Part shown: piece by piece, positions 25,221-34,113 of the stretch
How positions within the stretch are numbered: the first letter of the stretch is position 1
Layout of the letters: every line of letters begins with the position of its first letter
Assembly (NCBI RefSeq): GCF_902804485.1
Contig: NZ_CADCST010000065.1
Span: forward strand, 62,001 to 126,000
DNA from: Flavobacterium collinsii
GTDB lineage: Bacteria > Bacteroidota > Bacteroidia > Flavobacteriales > Flavobacteriaceae
Direction of reading: 5' to 3'
DNA: 64,000 nt
Notes under the pieces: model-generated
Told to the model about the DNA's origin: nothing
The model's input: the letters and a program-made list of their open reading frames with translations, nothing else
Databases searched by the model: none
Translations under genes and position numbers: made by a program

Positions 25221-26609
25221 TTACAAGTGAATTACTTCGCCGTAAGCATCAGCAACAGCTTCCATAACAGCCTCGCTCATTGTTGGGTGAGGGTGGATAG
25301 ATTTTAGGATTTCATGACCTGTAGTTTCAAGTTTACGAGCTACAACTGCTTCAGCAATCATATCGGTAACACCTGCACCAATCATGTGGCATCCTAACCA
25401 TTCTCCGTATTTAGCATCGAAGATTACTTTTACGAATCCGTCTGGAGTTCCGGCAGCTTTAGCTTTTCCTGAAGCTGAGAATGGGAATTTACCAATTTTT
25501 AATTCGTATCCTTTTTCTTTAGCTTGTTTTTCAGTTAAACCTACAGAAGCGATTTCTGGAGTCGCGTAAGTACAACCAGGAACGTTTCCGTAATCGATTG
25601 GATCTACGTGTAAACCAGCAATTTTTTCTACACAGTTAATTCCTTCAGCCGAAGCTACGTGAGCCAAAGCTTGTCCTGGAGTAACGTCTCCAATTGCATA
25701 ATATCCAGGAATATTAGTTGCGTTGTAAGCGTTTACTAAGATTTTATCTCTGTCAACAGCGATTCCAACTTCTTCTAAACCGATGTTTTCAATGTTAGTT
25801 TTAATTCCAACTGCCGAAAGTACGATGTCAGCTTCAAGAACTTCTTCACCTTTTGCAGTTTTAACAAATGCTTTAACTCCTGCACCAGTTGTGTCAATAC
25901 GCTCAACAGATGAGTTAGTCATGATTTTAATTCCGGCTTTTTTCAAAGAACGCTCAAATTGTTTTGAGATATCTTCGTCTTCTACAGGAACAACATTTGG
26001 CATAAATTCTACAATAGTAACTTCTGTTCCCATTGAGTTGTAGAAATGAGCAAATTCTACTCCAATTGCTCCAGAACCTACGATAATCATAGATTTTGGT
26101 TGTGTTGGTAACGTCATTGCCTGGCGGTAACCAATTACTTTTACTCCATCCTGAGGTAAGTTTGGTAACTCACGAGAGCGAGCTCCAGTCGCGATGATGA
26201 TGTGATCAGCGCTATATTCAGTAACTTTATTGTCTTTGTCTGTAACGTCAAGTTTTTTCCCTGGTTTTAGTTTTCCAAAACCTTCAATAACGTCAATTTT
26301 GTTTTTTTTCATCAGGAATTGAACTCCTTTGCTCATTCCTTCAGCAACACCACGGCTACGTTGTACTACTGCCGGGAAATCTTTGTCGAACTCAGAAACT
26401 TTCAATCCGTAGTCAGAAGCATGTTTTAGATAATCAAAAACCTGAGCTGATTTTAATAATGCTTTTGTTGGGATACATCCCCAGTTCAAACATACACCAC
26501 CTAAGTTTTCCTTTTCAACTACAGCTACTTTAAAGCCTAATTGCGAAGCTCTAATAGCTGTTACATATCCACCGGGACCACTTCCTAAAACAATAACGTC
26601 GTATTTCAT
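25221..26609 (-). CDS. lpdA: Dihydrolipoyl dehydrogenase (E3)
   Basis: The 462-residue flavoprotein shows VLGSGPGGYVTAIRASQLG (FAD dinucleotide-binding site), the redox-active disulfide in LGGVCLNWGCIPTKAL (Cys pair four residues apart), the NAD site MIIVGSGAIGVEFAHFY, AIGDVTPGQALAHVASAEG and the C-terminal catalytic His-Glu motif SIHPHPTMSEAVMEA. It reoxidises dihydrolipoamide in the pyruvate and 2-oxoglutarate dehydrogenase complexes and the glycine cleavage system. It stands alone here, as is frequent in Bacteroidota. Length and motifs are canonical. Confidence 0.97.
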   Translation of the reverse strand: MKYDVIVLGSGPGGYVTAIRASQLGFKVAVVEKENLGGVCLNWGCIPTKALLKSAQVFDYLKHASDYGLKVSEFDKDFPAVVQRSRGVAEGMSKGVQFLMKKNKIDVIEGFGKLKPGKKLDVTDKDNKVTEYSADHIIIATGARSRELPNLPQDGVKVIGYRQAMTLPTQPKSMIIVGSGAIGVEFAHFYNSMGTEVTIVEFMPNVVPVEDEDISKQFERSLKKAGIKIMTNSSVERIDTTGAGVKAFVKTAKGEEVLEADIVLSAVGIKTNIENIGLEEVGIAVDRDKILVNAYNATNIPGYYAIGDVTPGQALAHVASAEGINCVEKIAGLHVDPIDYGNVPGCTYATPEIASVGLTEKQAKEKGYELKIGKFPFSASGKAKAAGTPDGFVKVIFDAKYGEWLGCHMIGAGVTDMIAEAVVARKLETTGHEILKSIHPHPTMSEAVMEAVADAYGEVIHL

Positions 26610-26921
26610 TTTTTTGGTTTTTAGTATTTACTATCGAAAATGAAGTTTAATTCCGAAACTCATTTATCGATTCATTCTTTTGTTATTTGTGCTTGCGAAT
26701 TTAAGGAATTATTTTAAAAAATACTTTAAAATTTCTTTTCACCCTTGCCGAATTTGATCTTTTCACACAGATATTGAGAAAAGTTATAGAAAAGAATAAA
26801 GTTTAATTGGTATTTTATTTTTTTTTAATAACAAAGTAGAGAAAGATGGATCATAAATTTGTAACAAAAAAAAACACATTTTATTTTTTAAAATGTGTTT
26901 TTTAGTGAAATAAGAGAATAC
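26610..26921. other. Intergenic region between lpdA and the LRR protein gene
   Basis: This 312-bp AT-rich gap presumably holds the lpdA promoter, but I cannot place a TAnnTTTG element with confidence. Its left-hand neighbour is the lpdA start; the right-hand end contains the LRR-gene terminator at 26866-26902. Nothing else is evident. Confidence 0.4.
26866..26902 (-). terminator. Terminator of the LRR surface protein gene
   Basis: AAACACATTTT (26872-26882) and AAAATGTGTTT (26890-26900) form an 11-bp stem; on the minus strand it is followed by a T tract, 20 bp past the stop codon. Confidence 0.85.
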
Positions 26922-29900
26922 TTATTTAATGATGATTTTTTTAACGGTGTGTGCTTCAGGGTTTTCGATAAAGATGTAGTAAATTCCTTGGGCTATTCCT
27001 TTTAAATCAATGTAATTTTCCTGAGTATCTCCTTTTAAGGATACTACTTTTACAAGTTTACCCAAACTGTCATAGATCGTTGCTTTTGTCAATGAAACGT
27101 TCGTAATGTATAACTCGCCCTGAGATGGATTTGGATAAATACTGATGTTGTTAAAAATTTGCTCATTTGTTTCTAAAGTACGGCAAGTTGTCGAATATTT
27201 TGCGATTTCATCTTTTGCATCTGCCCAGGTAGCAGTTGAGAAAGAAGGATTGTCGACTTTTATACAAGTTAATTGAGCATTGTTTTTTAAATTTAAGTTG
27301 ACTAAAATACCGTTGTTTCCACTTTGTAAATTCAAATCGGTTAGAAGGTTATTAGAACAGTTTACTTCTATTAGATTAGTGTTTTTTGATAAATCAAGAC
27401 TTGACAGCTGATTGTTCGAACAGTTAAAATTTGTTAGCAAAGTATTGTTCGATACATCTAAAGTTGTTAGCCTGCTAGAGGTTGAAGTCGATTTTTTGAG
27501 AATAATTTGTATTCCATTACAATAAAATTCTTTTAATAATTTATTTTTAGAAACATTAACACTAGTCAGCGGATTGTTTGAGACGTCCAGATAGTTTAAC
27601 TGAGTGTTATTTGACATGTCAACTGAAGTAATTAAATTTCCTTTACAGATAAATTTCTCTAAAGCAGTGAAGTTTTCAATTCCTTTTAAATCTGAGATGT
27701 TTGAATTTGAAATGTCTAAAACTTTAATATTAGCAATACTGGAGGTGGCAACTTTTCCATTTTTTCCGTCAGTATCAATACCAGCAGCAATTAGAAAATC
27801 TTCAAAACTAGAATCTGTTATCAAGGTACTATTGTTGCAATCTTCGCTAAATTTTGCCTTTGGATCTTTTCTTGTTGACCATTTCTGATCTGAATAATAA
27901 GCATCATCAACCTGAATACAAGTTAAATCAGGGTTGTTTCTAAAATCTATTCTATATAAAATAAAATTAGGATCAGAGCTTGGAAATGGTTCAAGCATAT
28001 AATTATTACCATTTTTTAGGTTTAGACTTACCAGTTTGTTGGATTCACATTCAAGCGACCTTAAATCTTTGTTATTAGAAACATCCAGGTTAGTGAGCAG
28101 GTTGTTAGCACAATCGAATGTGCCAAGCTTAGTATTTGCAGAGACATCTAAGGTGGTTAATTTATTCTTGTCACAGTATAAAAATTGCAAATCTATATTT
28201 TTTGAAACATTAAGAGTGGTGATTAAATTCGTGCCACAATCAAAAGAGCTTAATAGAGTATTGTTTGAAATGTCTATACTTGCTATCTTATTTTGGTAGA
28301 CTAACAATCTTGTCAATGCAGTATTTTTGGAAACGTCTATTGATGTTAATTGATTTGTATTGCATATTAGCGATTTCAAAGCAGTATTATTTGAAACATC
28401 TAACGAAGAGTACAGGTTGTTTCCAGCCCACAGTTCAGTTAATTTTGTATTCGAACGGATGTTTAAGTCTGAAATTTGATTTGAGGTGCAATCTAAAGAC
28501 TCTAACAGGATATTTTGCGATACATCTAAACTTGAAATCTGGTTGTATCCAAGAGTTAGTTTAGTTAAGGCTTTATTATTTGTAACATCTAAGCTTGTTA
28601 ACTTATTGGACCCACATTGTAGAGAGGTTAAGTTTGTATTTGAGCTTACATCTAAAGTGCTCAGTTTATTGTAATAACAATTTAAATCAATTAAAGCCGT
28701 ATTTTTTGATACATCTAATGTTGTTATAAGATAATTATTGCTACAGTCCAATGTAGTTAAATGGATATTTTTTGTAACATCCAGAGCTTTTAAAGTATAA
28801 TTTGCTTGACATTTTAATGATGTCAAAGAGGTAAAGTCTTCTAGACCGGTCAAATCTGTTATATTGCTTAGGGAGACATCTAAAGACGTTACGGTTTTAA
28901 CATTAGAGGTTAATACTCTTCCGTCTGGAGTTCCTGAATCAATTCCCAGCTGAATCAGTTTCTTTTCGAAATTGCTGTCAGGAATAAGCGTGTATAGAAC
29001 AGTCTGACATTCATTGGAGTAATTGGCAGAAGCATCTTTAGCAGCAGACCAGTTTGCAGTAGAATTTGCGGCATTATCAACCTGAATACAAGTTAAATAG
29101 GGGTTTTCTTTAAAGTCTATGCTTTGCGCTGCAATCAATTGGTTTTTGCCGTTTTTTAGATTTAAGCTTGTTAAAGTCGAATTGTTACAAAATAATCCAA
29201 CCATTACCGGATTCGATGAAATATCCAGTGCCGTAAGTTTTGTATAATGAGCGCTTAGGTAACGTAAAGTTGGAATTTTGGAAATATCAAGCTGTGTAAT
29301 GTGATTATTGCTGATGTTAAGATTATCCAGTTTTGTGTTTTTAGAAACATTAATTGCGGTCAATTTATTAACGTTACAACTTAAAGAAATTAGCAATGGA
29401 TTATTGGTAACATCCAGATTTGTAATTTTGTTGAATGAGACATCGAGAACAGTCAGTTTTGTGTTTTTAGAAACATCAATCGTGGTCAATTTTCCATTTC
29501 CGCCTGTATCCATGTGCCCAAAATTCCCATGACAAATTAACCATTGTAGTGCTGTGAAATCTTGTATTCCGGTTAGATCGGTAATGGTTGCATTGGTTCC
29601 TAGATCTAATTTTGTCACCGAAGAAACGTTTGAAGTAGGTACTTTTCCGTCCGGAACTCCTGAATCAATTCCAAGAGAAATAAGAGCATTCTCGAAATTG
29701 CTGTCAGGAATAAGGGTGTATGGACCAGTCTGACATTCATTTGAGTAATTGGCAGAAGCATCTTTAGCAGCAGACCAGTTTGCGTTAGAATTTACGGCAT
29801 TATCAACCTGAATACAAGTTAAATTAGGATTTGCCTTAAAGTTTATGCTTTGCGCTGCAATCAATTGGTTTTTGCCATTTTTTAGATTTAAACTTGTTAA

Positions 29901-32765
29901 AGTCGAATTGTTACAAAATAGCCCAACCATTACCGGATTAGAGGAAATATCCAGTGAGGTAAGTTTTGTGTAATCAGCGCTTAGGTAACGTAAAGTTGGA
30001 ATTTTTGAAATATCAAGCTTTGTAATATAATTATTGTTGATATCAAGATTATCCAGTTTTATATTTTGAGAAACGTCAATTTTTGTTAGTTTATTTACGC
30101 TGCATTTTAGTGAAATCAGTAAGGGATTCTTGGACACATCTAAAGCTGTAATTTTATTGTATGAGATATCAAGAGCAATTAGTTTTGTGTTTTTAGTAAC
30201 GTCAATAGTAGTCAGTTTTCCATTTCCGCCTGTGTCCATGTGCCCAAAATTTCCATGACAAATTAATCGTTGAAGCGCTGTAAAATCTTGAATTCCGGTT
30301 AGATCAGTAATGGTTGCATTGGTTCCTAAATCTAATTTTGTCACCGAAGAAACGTTTGAAGTCAGTACTTTTCCGTCCGGAACACCTGAATCAATTCCTA
30401 AGGAAATAAGAGCACTTTCGAAATTACTGTCAGGAATAAGGGTGTATGGACCTGTCTGGCATTGGTTCGAGTAATTGGCAGAAGCATCTTTGGCAGCAGA
30501 CCAGTTTGCAGTAGAAAATGTTGCATCATCAACCTGTATACAAGTTAAATTTGGATTTCCCGTAAAGGTTATACTCTGCGGTACAATTAATTGGTTTTTA
30601 CCATTTCTTAGATTTAAACTTGTCAAATCCGAACTTCTACAAAATAATCCAACCAGTGCCGGATTAGAGGAAAGATCTAATGTGGTAAGTTTAGTAGATT
30701 CGGCAGTCAGGAAACGTAAAGTTGGAATTTTTGAGACATCAAGCGCTGTAATTTGATTACTGCCTACATCAAGATCATCCAGTTTTGTGTTTTGAGAAAC
30801 ATCAATTGCTGTTAATTTATTTACACTACATCTTAAGGAACGCAGTAATGGGTTATGCGTTACATCTAAATTGGTAAGTTGATTAAAAGAGCATTCAAGA
30901 ATCGTTAGATTTGTATTCTTGGATACATCAAGTGTTTTTAGTTTTCCGTTTCCGCCATCACCTGCGCGACCAGTATTTCCTTGGCAAACTAGCCACTCAA
31001 GTGCTTTGAAATCTTGTATTCCGGTCAGATCTGTAATGGTTGTATTAGTTCCTAAATCTAATTTCGTGACAGAAGAAACTTTTGAAGTCAGAATTTTTCC
31101 ATCCGGAACTCCTGCATCGATTCCTAAAGTTATAAGTGCATTTTCGAAATTGCTGTCGGGAAGCAATGTAAATGAATCATTTAGACATTCGGTTGAATAA
31201 TTTGTAGCGGCATCTTTGGCAGCAGACCACTTTGCAGTAGCATTTACGGCATTGTCGACCTGAATGCATTTTAAATTTGGGTTTCCCTTGAAGTTTATGT
31301 CTTGTGCTGAAATTAATTGGTTATTTCCATTTTTTAAATTTAAACTTCTTAAATCCGAAGTGTTACAAAATAATCCAACCATATTCGGATTAGATGAAAT
31401 ATCCAGATAGGTAAGTTTTGTGTCATCGGCACTTAGGTAGCGTAAAGTTGGGATTTTTGAAAGATCAAGTTGTATAATTTGATTACTGCTTATGTCAATA
31501 TTATTCAGTTTTACATTTTTGGAAACGTCAATTTTTGTTAGTTTATTGACGTTGCAATTTAACGAAACCAGTAAAGGATTATTGGTGACATCTAAATTTA
31601 TAAGCTGGTTATAGGAGCAATCAAGAGTTGTCAGGTTTACGTTTTTAGAAATATCAATAATTTTTAATTTTCCGTTCCCACCGTTGATTACCTCACCTGT
31701 ATTTCCATGACAAATTAGAGTTTGAAGTGCTGTAAAGTCCTGTATCCCGGTTAAATCTTCAATAGTTGTATTAACTCCTAAATCTAATGTTGTTACTGAA
31801 GAAATGTTTGAAGTTAGTGCTTTTCTGTCAGGGGTTCCCGAATCAATTCCTAAAGCAATAAGAGTGTTTTCAAAATTACTATCAGGTATGAAAGTATAAA
31901 GAGGACAGTCGACAGAGTAACTTGCTGTAAGATCTTTTACATCTTGCCAGTTTGTATTAGAAAATAAAGTGTTGTCGACTTGTATGCATGCTAATTGAGG
32001 GTTGCGTAGAAAATTTAAATTATTAGTATTTAAGAGTTGATTATTGCCATTCTTTAGGTTTAGATTTATAAGCTCATTTGAACTCAAATTAACGTTTCGG
32101 AGTTTGTTTTGTCTAGTAACATCTAAAGAAGTTATTCGATTGTTTTCGCAATATAAATCGACTAAGAGTGTGTTTTTAGAAAGATCAAGACTTTTGAGTC
32201 TATTATTGCTGCAAACAAGATTAACAAGAACGTTATTGTTGGTAAGGTTTAAAGTATTTAGTAAGTTATCTGAACAATAAAGCCCCTGAAGATTAAAATT
32301 TTTAGTAATATTTAAAGACGGCAGCTTGTTTTTAGAACAATATAATTGAGTTAAATATTCGTTTTGAGATATATCCAAATAATTTATTAAATTGGATTGA
32401 CAGTCCAAATTTCTCAAAAGGGGATTTTGTTTAAAATCTAAACTTTGTATTTTATTGGAATGACAAATCAAAGTAGAAAGTTTACGACTTAGAGAAAGGT
32501 CTAATCCGGTCAATTCGTTGTAGGAACAATTCAAAATCTCAAGATTAATAAAAGCATGAATTCCTTTAAGACTTTTTATGGAACTGGAACTCACATCTAA
32601 AGAGGTAACAGATGAAATGTTTGAAGTTAGTACTTTTCCATCGAGAACGGTATCTAATCCAAGAGAGATTAGTTTTTGTTCGAAATTTTGGTCAGGGATT
32701 AAAGTGTTTTGTGCAAAAGCAGATAAACTAAGTAAGCACAGTAAGATAAGTAGTTTTTTCTTCAT
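26922..32765 (-). CDS. Giant leucine-rich-repeat protein with type IX secretion sorting domain
   Basis: From the ATG at 32765 the protein is 1947 residues and opens with a signal peptide ([19 protein letters not shown]); nine further codons upstream to 32792 lack leader character. The body consists of seven modules, each beginning with a LIPDSNFE..LI..GID segment and followed by 21-residue leucine-rich repeats such as LTTLDVSKNTALIDLNCYYN. Each module ends with a CIQVDNA..S..W..AKD..A.YS cap. Modules 2 to 5 are 242 residues each. The last ~75 residues (IFNNISIYPNPSQGELYI to KKIIIK) are a type A T9SS C-terminal sorting domain, so it should be exported by T9SS and attached to the surface or released. 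A ligand- or host-binding adhesin role is inferred. Confidence 0.92.
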   Translation of the reverse strand: MKKKLLILLCLLSLSAFAQNTLIPDQNFEQKLISLGLDTVLDGKVLTSNISSVTSLDVSSSSIKSLKGIHAFINLEILNCSYNELTGLDLSLSRKLSTLICHSNKIQSLDFKQNPLLRNLDCQSNLINYLDISQNEYLTQLYCSKNKLPSLNITKNFNLQGLYCSDNLLNTLNLTNNNVLVNLVCSNNRLKSLDLSKNTLLVDLYCENNRITSLDVTRQNKLRNVNLSSNELINLNLKNGNNQLLNTNNLNFLRNPQLACIQVDNTLFSNTNWQDVKDLTASYSVDCPLYTFIPDSNFENTLIALGIDSGTPDRKALTSNISSVTTLDLGVNTTIEDLTGIQDFTALQTLICHGNTGEVINGGNGKLKIIDISKNVNLTTLDCSYNQLINLDVTNNPLLVSLNCNVNKLTKIDVSKNVKLNNIDISSNQIIQLDLSKIPTLRYLSADDTKLTYLDISSNPNMVGLFCNTSDLRSLNLKNGNNQLISAQDINFKGNPNLKCIQVDNAVNATAKWSAAKDAATNYSTECLNDSFTLLPDSNFENALITLGIDAGVPDGKILTSKVSSVTKLDLGTNTTITDLTGIQDFKALEWLVCQGNTGRAGDGGNGKLKTLDVSKNTNLTILECSFNQLTNLDVTHNPLLRSLRCSVNKLTAIDVSQNTKLDDLDVGSNQITALDVSKIPTLRFLTAESTKLTTLDLSSNPALVGLFCRSSDLTSLNLRNGKNQLIVPQSITFTGNPNLTCIQVDDATFSTANWSAAKDASANYSNQCQTGPYTLIPDSNFESALISLGIDSGVPDGKVLTSNVSSVTKLDLGTNATITDLTGIQDFTALQRLICHGNFGHMDTGGNGKLTTIDVTKNTKLIALDISYNKITALDVSKNPLLISLKCSVNKLTKIDVSQNIKLDNLDINNNYITKLDISKIPTLRYLSADYTKLTSLDISSNPVMVGLFCNNSTLTSLNLKNGKNQLIAAQSINFKANPNLTCIQVDNAVNSNANWSAAKDASANYSNECQTGPYTLIPDSNFENALISLGIDSGVPDGKVPTSNVSSVTKLDLGTNATITDLTGIQDFTALQWLICHGNFGHMDTGGNGKLTTIDVSKNTKLTVLDVSFNKITNLDVTNNPLLISLSCNVNKLTAINVSKNTKLDNLNISNNHITQLDISKIPTLRYLSAHYTKLTALDISSNPVMVGLFCNNSTLTSLNLKNGKNQLIAAQSIDFKENPYLTCIQVDNAANSTANWSAAKDASANYSNECQTVLYTLIPDSNFEKKLIQLGIDSGTPDGRVLTSNVKTVTSLDVSLSNITDLTGLEDFTSLTSLKCQANYTLKALDVTKNIHLTTLDCSNNYLITTLDVSKNTALIDLNCYYNKLSTLDVSSNTNLTSLQCGSNKLTSLDVTNNKALTKLTLGYNQISSLDVSQNILLESLDCTSNQISDLNIRSNTKLTELWAGNNLYSSLDVSNNTALKSLICNTNQLTSIDVSKNTALTRLLVYQNKIASIDISNNTLLSSFDCGTNLITTLNVSKNIDLQFLYCDKNKLTTLDVSANTKLGTFDCANNLLTNLDVSNNKDLRSLECESNKLVSLNLKNGNNYMLEPFPSSDPNFILYRIDFRNNPDLTCIQVDDAYYSDQKWSTRKDPKAKFSEDCNNSTLITDSSFEDFLIAAGIDTDGKNGKVATSSIANIKVLDISNSNISDLKGIENFTALEKFICKGNLITSVDMSNNTQLNYLDVSNNPLTSVNVSKNKLLKEFYCNGIQIILKKSTSTSSRLTTLDVSNNTLLTNFNCSNNQLSSLDLSKNTNLIEVNCSNNLLTDLNLQSGNNGILVNLNLKNNAQLTCIKVDNPSFSTATWADAKDEIAKYSTTCRTLETNEQIFNNISIYPNPSQGELYITNVSLTKATIYDSLGKLVKVVSLKGDTQENYIDLKGIAQGIYYIFIENPEAHTVKKIIIK
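28979..31892. repeat. Four tandem 726-bp coding modules
   Basis: The anchor encoding LIPDS (or LLPDS, FIPDS) falls at 31883, 31157, 30431, 29705 and 28979 on the minus strand, so four successive modules are each exactly 726 bp (242 codons). Modules 4 and 5 are almost identical at the nucleotide level over long stretches. The exact spacing indicates recent tandem duplication with little insertion or deletion. Confidence 0.9.
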
Positions 32766-32914
32766 AAAATTATCTTTGAATTTGGTATGCAAGTTTACAA
32801 TTAATAAAAGTATTAATCCTATTATTCTGCCTTTTTTGATTCTGATTTTTAATGTCTTGGTATGAAATTGTTTTAAGTGCTTAAAAATGAGTAATTTGTT
32901 TGTTGGCGGTGGTG

Positions 32915-32946
32915 CAAAAAAAAAGGAGCTCTTTTTAAGGAGCCCC
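32915..32946 (-). terminator. Terminator of the HNH/NUMOD4-like gene
   Basis: On the minus strand GGGGCTC and GAGCTCC pair (one G-U) around AAAAA-containing loop and are followed by ten T residues, about 35 bp past the stop at 32983. Confidence 0.8.
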
Positions 32947-32982
32947 AGATAATGATAGTTATAGAATGAATTTTTGTATGTA

Positions 32983-33579
32983 TCAGACCTTTATATGTCC
33001 CCAGTTTTCACCGCTGGCAATACGTCGTATCTGCATTTCGCTTACGCCAAATTGTTTGGCAATCATTTTCAGACGTGTTTTTTGTTCCGGGCGCGCGAGG
33101 ATTTTTTTGATTAACATTACTTTGGTGGTTGTTAATTTTCTTCCGTCGGCTTTTAAATTGTGTTCGATCAGGTTTTTCTTGGCCTGGATCACATGCGGGC
33201 TTTTGCGGCTGTGTGCCATCATTTCGGCTTTTGTCGCCCAGCATAGATTTTTGACATCGTCATTACTTCGATTATAATCCAAATGAAGCACGTAAGTTTG
33301 TTCTTCTGATTCTTTTGGGATGAAATAATGAGCAACTAGTTTGTAGAGAAAAAGATATTTGTTGACAATTTTGTCGTCTTTTTTAACCTTAAATCTAAAA
33401 GTAGGATAACCATCACTTAGACCGCCTTTGAGAATGCGTCCGTTTTGAATTTCATCTGAAAAACTAATCAGTCGGCCTTTGTTTGAAATGGCATATCTAA
33501 GTTGTAATGAGGCGTTTATTTCTATTTCTTTGAATTCTTCGTTAGGATAAAATCTGTTTTGTGGCATTTTCTTTTGCAT
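32983..33579 (-). CDS. HNH/NUMOD4-like endonuclease-type protein with C-terminal HTH
   Basis: The product is 198 residues from the ATG at 33579. A frame to 33612 exists, but a TATCTTTG promoter element at 33595-33602 places the transcript start inside that extension. The N-terminal region (residues about 10-110) carries a NUMOD4-type segment and a degenerate HNH motif: KLVAHYFIPKES then VLHLDYNRSNDDVKNLCWAT, where the HxDxNxxND-NLxW pattern is clear. The C-terminal ~55 residues form a helix-turn-helix (KMIAKQFGVSEMQIRRIASG). Homologues are mobile-intron-type nucleases or phage-like regulators; a DNA-binding role is likely, nuclease activity uncertain. Confidence 0.75.
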   Translation of the reverse strand: MQKKMPQNRFYPNEEFKEIEINASLQLRYAISNKGRLISFSDEIQNGRILKGGLSDGYPTFRFKVKKDDKIVNKYLFLYKLVAHYFIPKESEEQTYVLHLDYNRSNDDVKNLCWATKAEMMAHSRKSPHVIQAKKNLIEHNLKADGRKLTTTKVMLIKKILARPEQKTRLKMIAKQFGVSEMQIRRIASGENWGHIKV

Positions 33580-33594
33580 TTGAATTTTGTCTCT

Positions 33595-33602
33595 CAAAGA
33601 TA
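33595..33602 (-). promoter_or_regulatory. -7 promoter element of the HNH/NUMOD4-like gene
   Basis: The minus strand reads TATCTTTG, an exact TAnnTTTG match, 16 nt before the ATG at 33579. A -33 TTG is not visible at usual spacing. It supports the shorter start. Confidence 0.5.
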
Positions 33603-33710
33603 AATAATTCAAAAAAAAGGAATGCTATCCTAAGGCCTGTGAACCAGTAGATTTATGATTCTTATAACGCTAATTTAACTTTTTTAAGAACTTTTTTAGC
33701 ATTTCGAAAT

Positions 33711-33914
33711 CTAATTAGCCACAGCAAATTGAGAGCTGTATAGATTTTTGTAATAACCGTCGGTTTTAAGGAGTAGTTCCTGATGCGTTTCCTGTTCTGT
33801 GATAAGTCCTTTGTTCATTACAACAATTTTGTCAGCATTTACAATGGTTACCAGACGATGCGCAATGATGATTGAAGTGTTGCCTCGTCCAAAATAAGTG
33901 ATTTTGGTTTCGTT
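33711..33914 (-). pseudogene. Decayed 3' end of an ABC exporter gene
   Basis: Reading the minus strand, this stretch encodes a Walker-B-like SLILDEAT, then, after a deletion and frameshift, TSIIIAHRLVTIVNADKIVV and the ending LYSSQFAVAN followed by a stop. It aligns with the last ~60 residues of the intact ABC exporter encoded at 34636-36390, including the same SQFAVAN terminus, but with many substitutions (NKGLITEQE for DKGLIVEQG). It lacks everything upstream of Walker B. It is thus the remnant of a paralogous gene or an old partial duplication, separated from the intact copy by the ubiquitin gene. Confidence 0.85.
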
Positions 33915-33918
33915 TATA

Positions 33919-33957
33919 GAAAAAAAGGGTTTGACTTTAATTAAAAGTCAAACCCCA
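33919..33957 (-). terminator. Strong hairpin terminator downstream of the ubiquitin gene
   Basis: GGGTTTGACTTT (33927-33938) and AAAGTCAAACCC (33944-33955) form a perfect 12-bp stem with a 5-nt loop; on the minus strand seven T residues follow. It lies about 160 bp beyond the ubiquitin stop codon, the first terminator met by that transcript. Confidence 0.85.
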
Positions 33958-33969
33958 TTGTTTTTAAAC

Positions 33970-33993
33970 TTACACGCTTTTTAGGACAGTGTC
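33970..33993. mobile_element. Possible solo insertion-sequence end
   Basis: The stretch TTACACGCTTTTTAGGACAG followed by TGTC, read inward as GACACTGTCCTAAAAAGCG, resembles the terminal inverted repeats of IS256-group elements (TGTCC-AAAA-GTGTAA type). No transposase and no matching second end are in the window, so at most this is the scar of an element. The adjacent hairpin at 33919-33957 could belong to the same remnant. Confidence 0.3.
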
Positions 33994-34113
33994 TTTTGGT
34001 TTCCTATTTTCCTAATTATCGGTTTTGAAATCGAAGTAGTGAGTGTGTTAAAACCCAGTTTTAAAATGTATTCAAACACATTGTCATCTTCTCTAAGAAA
34101 CAATTAATTAGAA

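Noticed and set aside
27604..32280. Several plus-strand frames opposite the LRR gene
   Set aside because: They are reverse-strand shadows of the leucine-rich repeats; the minus-strand frame has the signal peptide, repeats and sorting domain.
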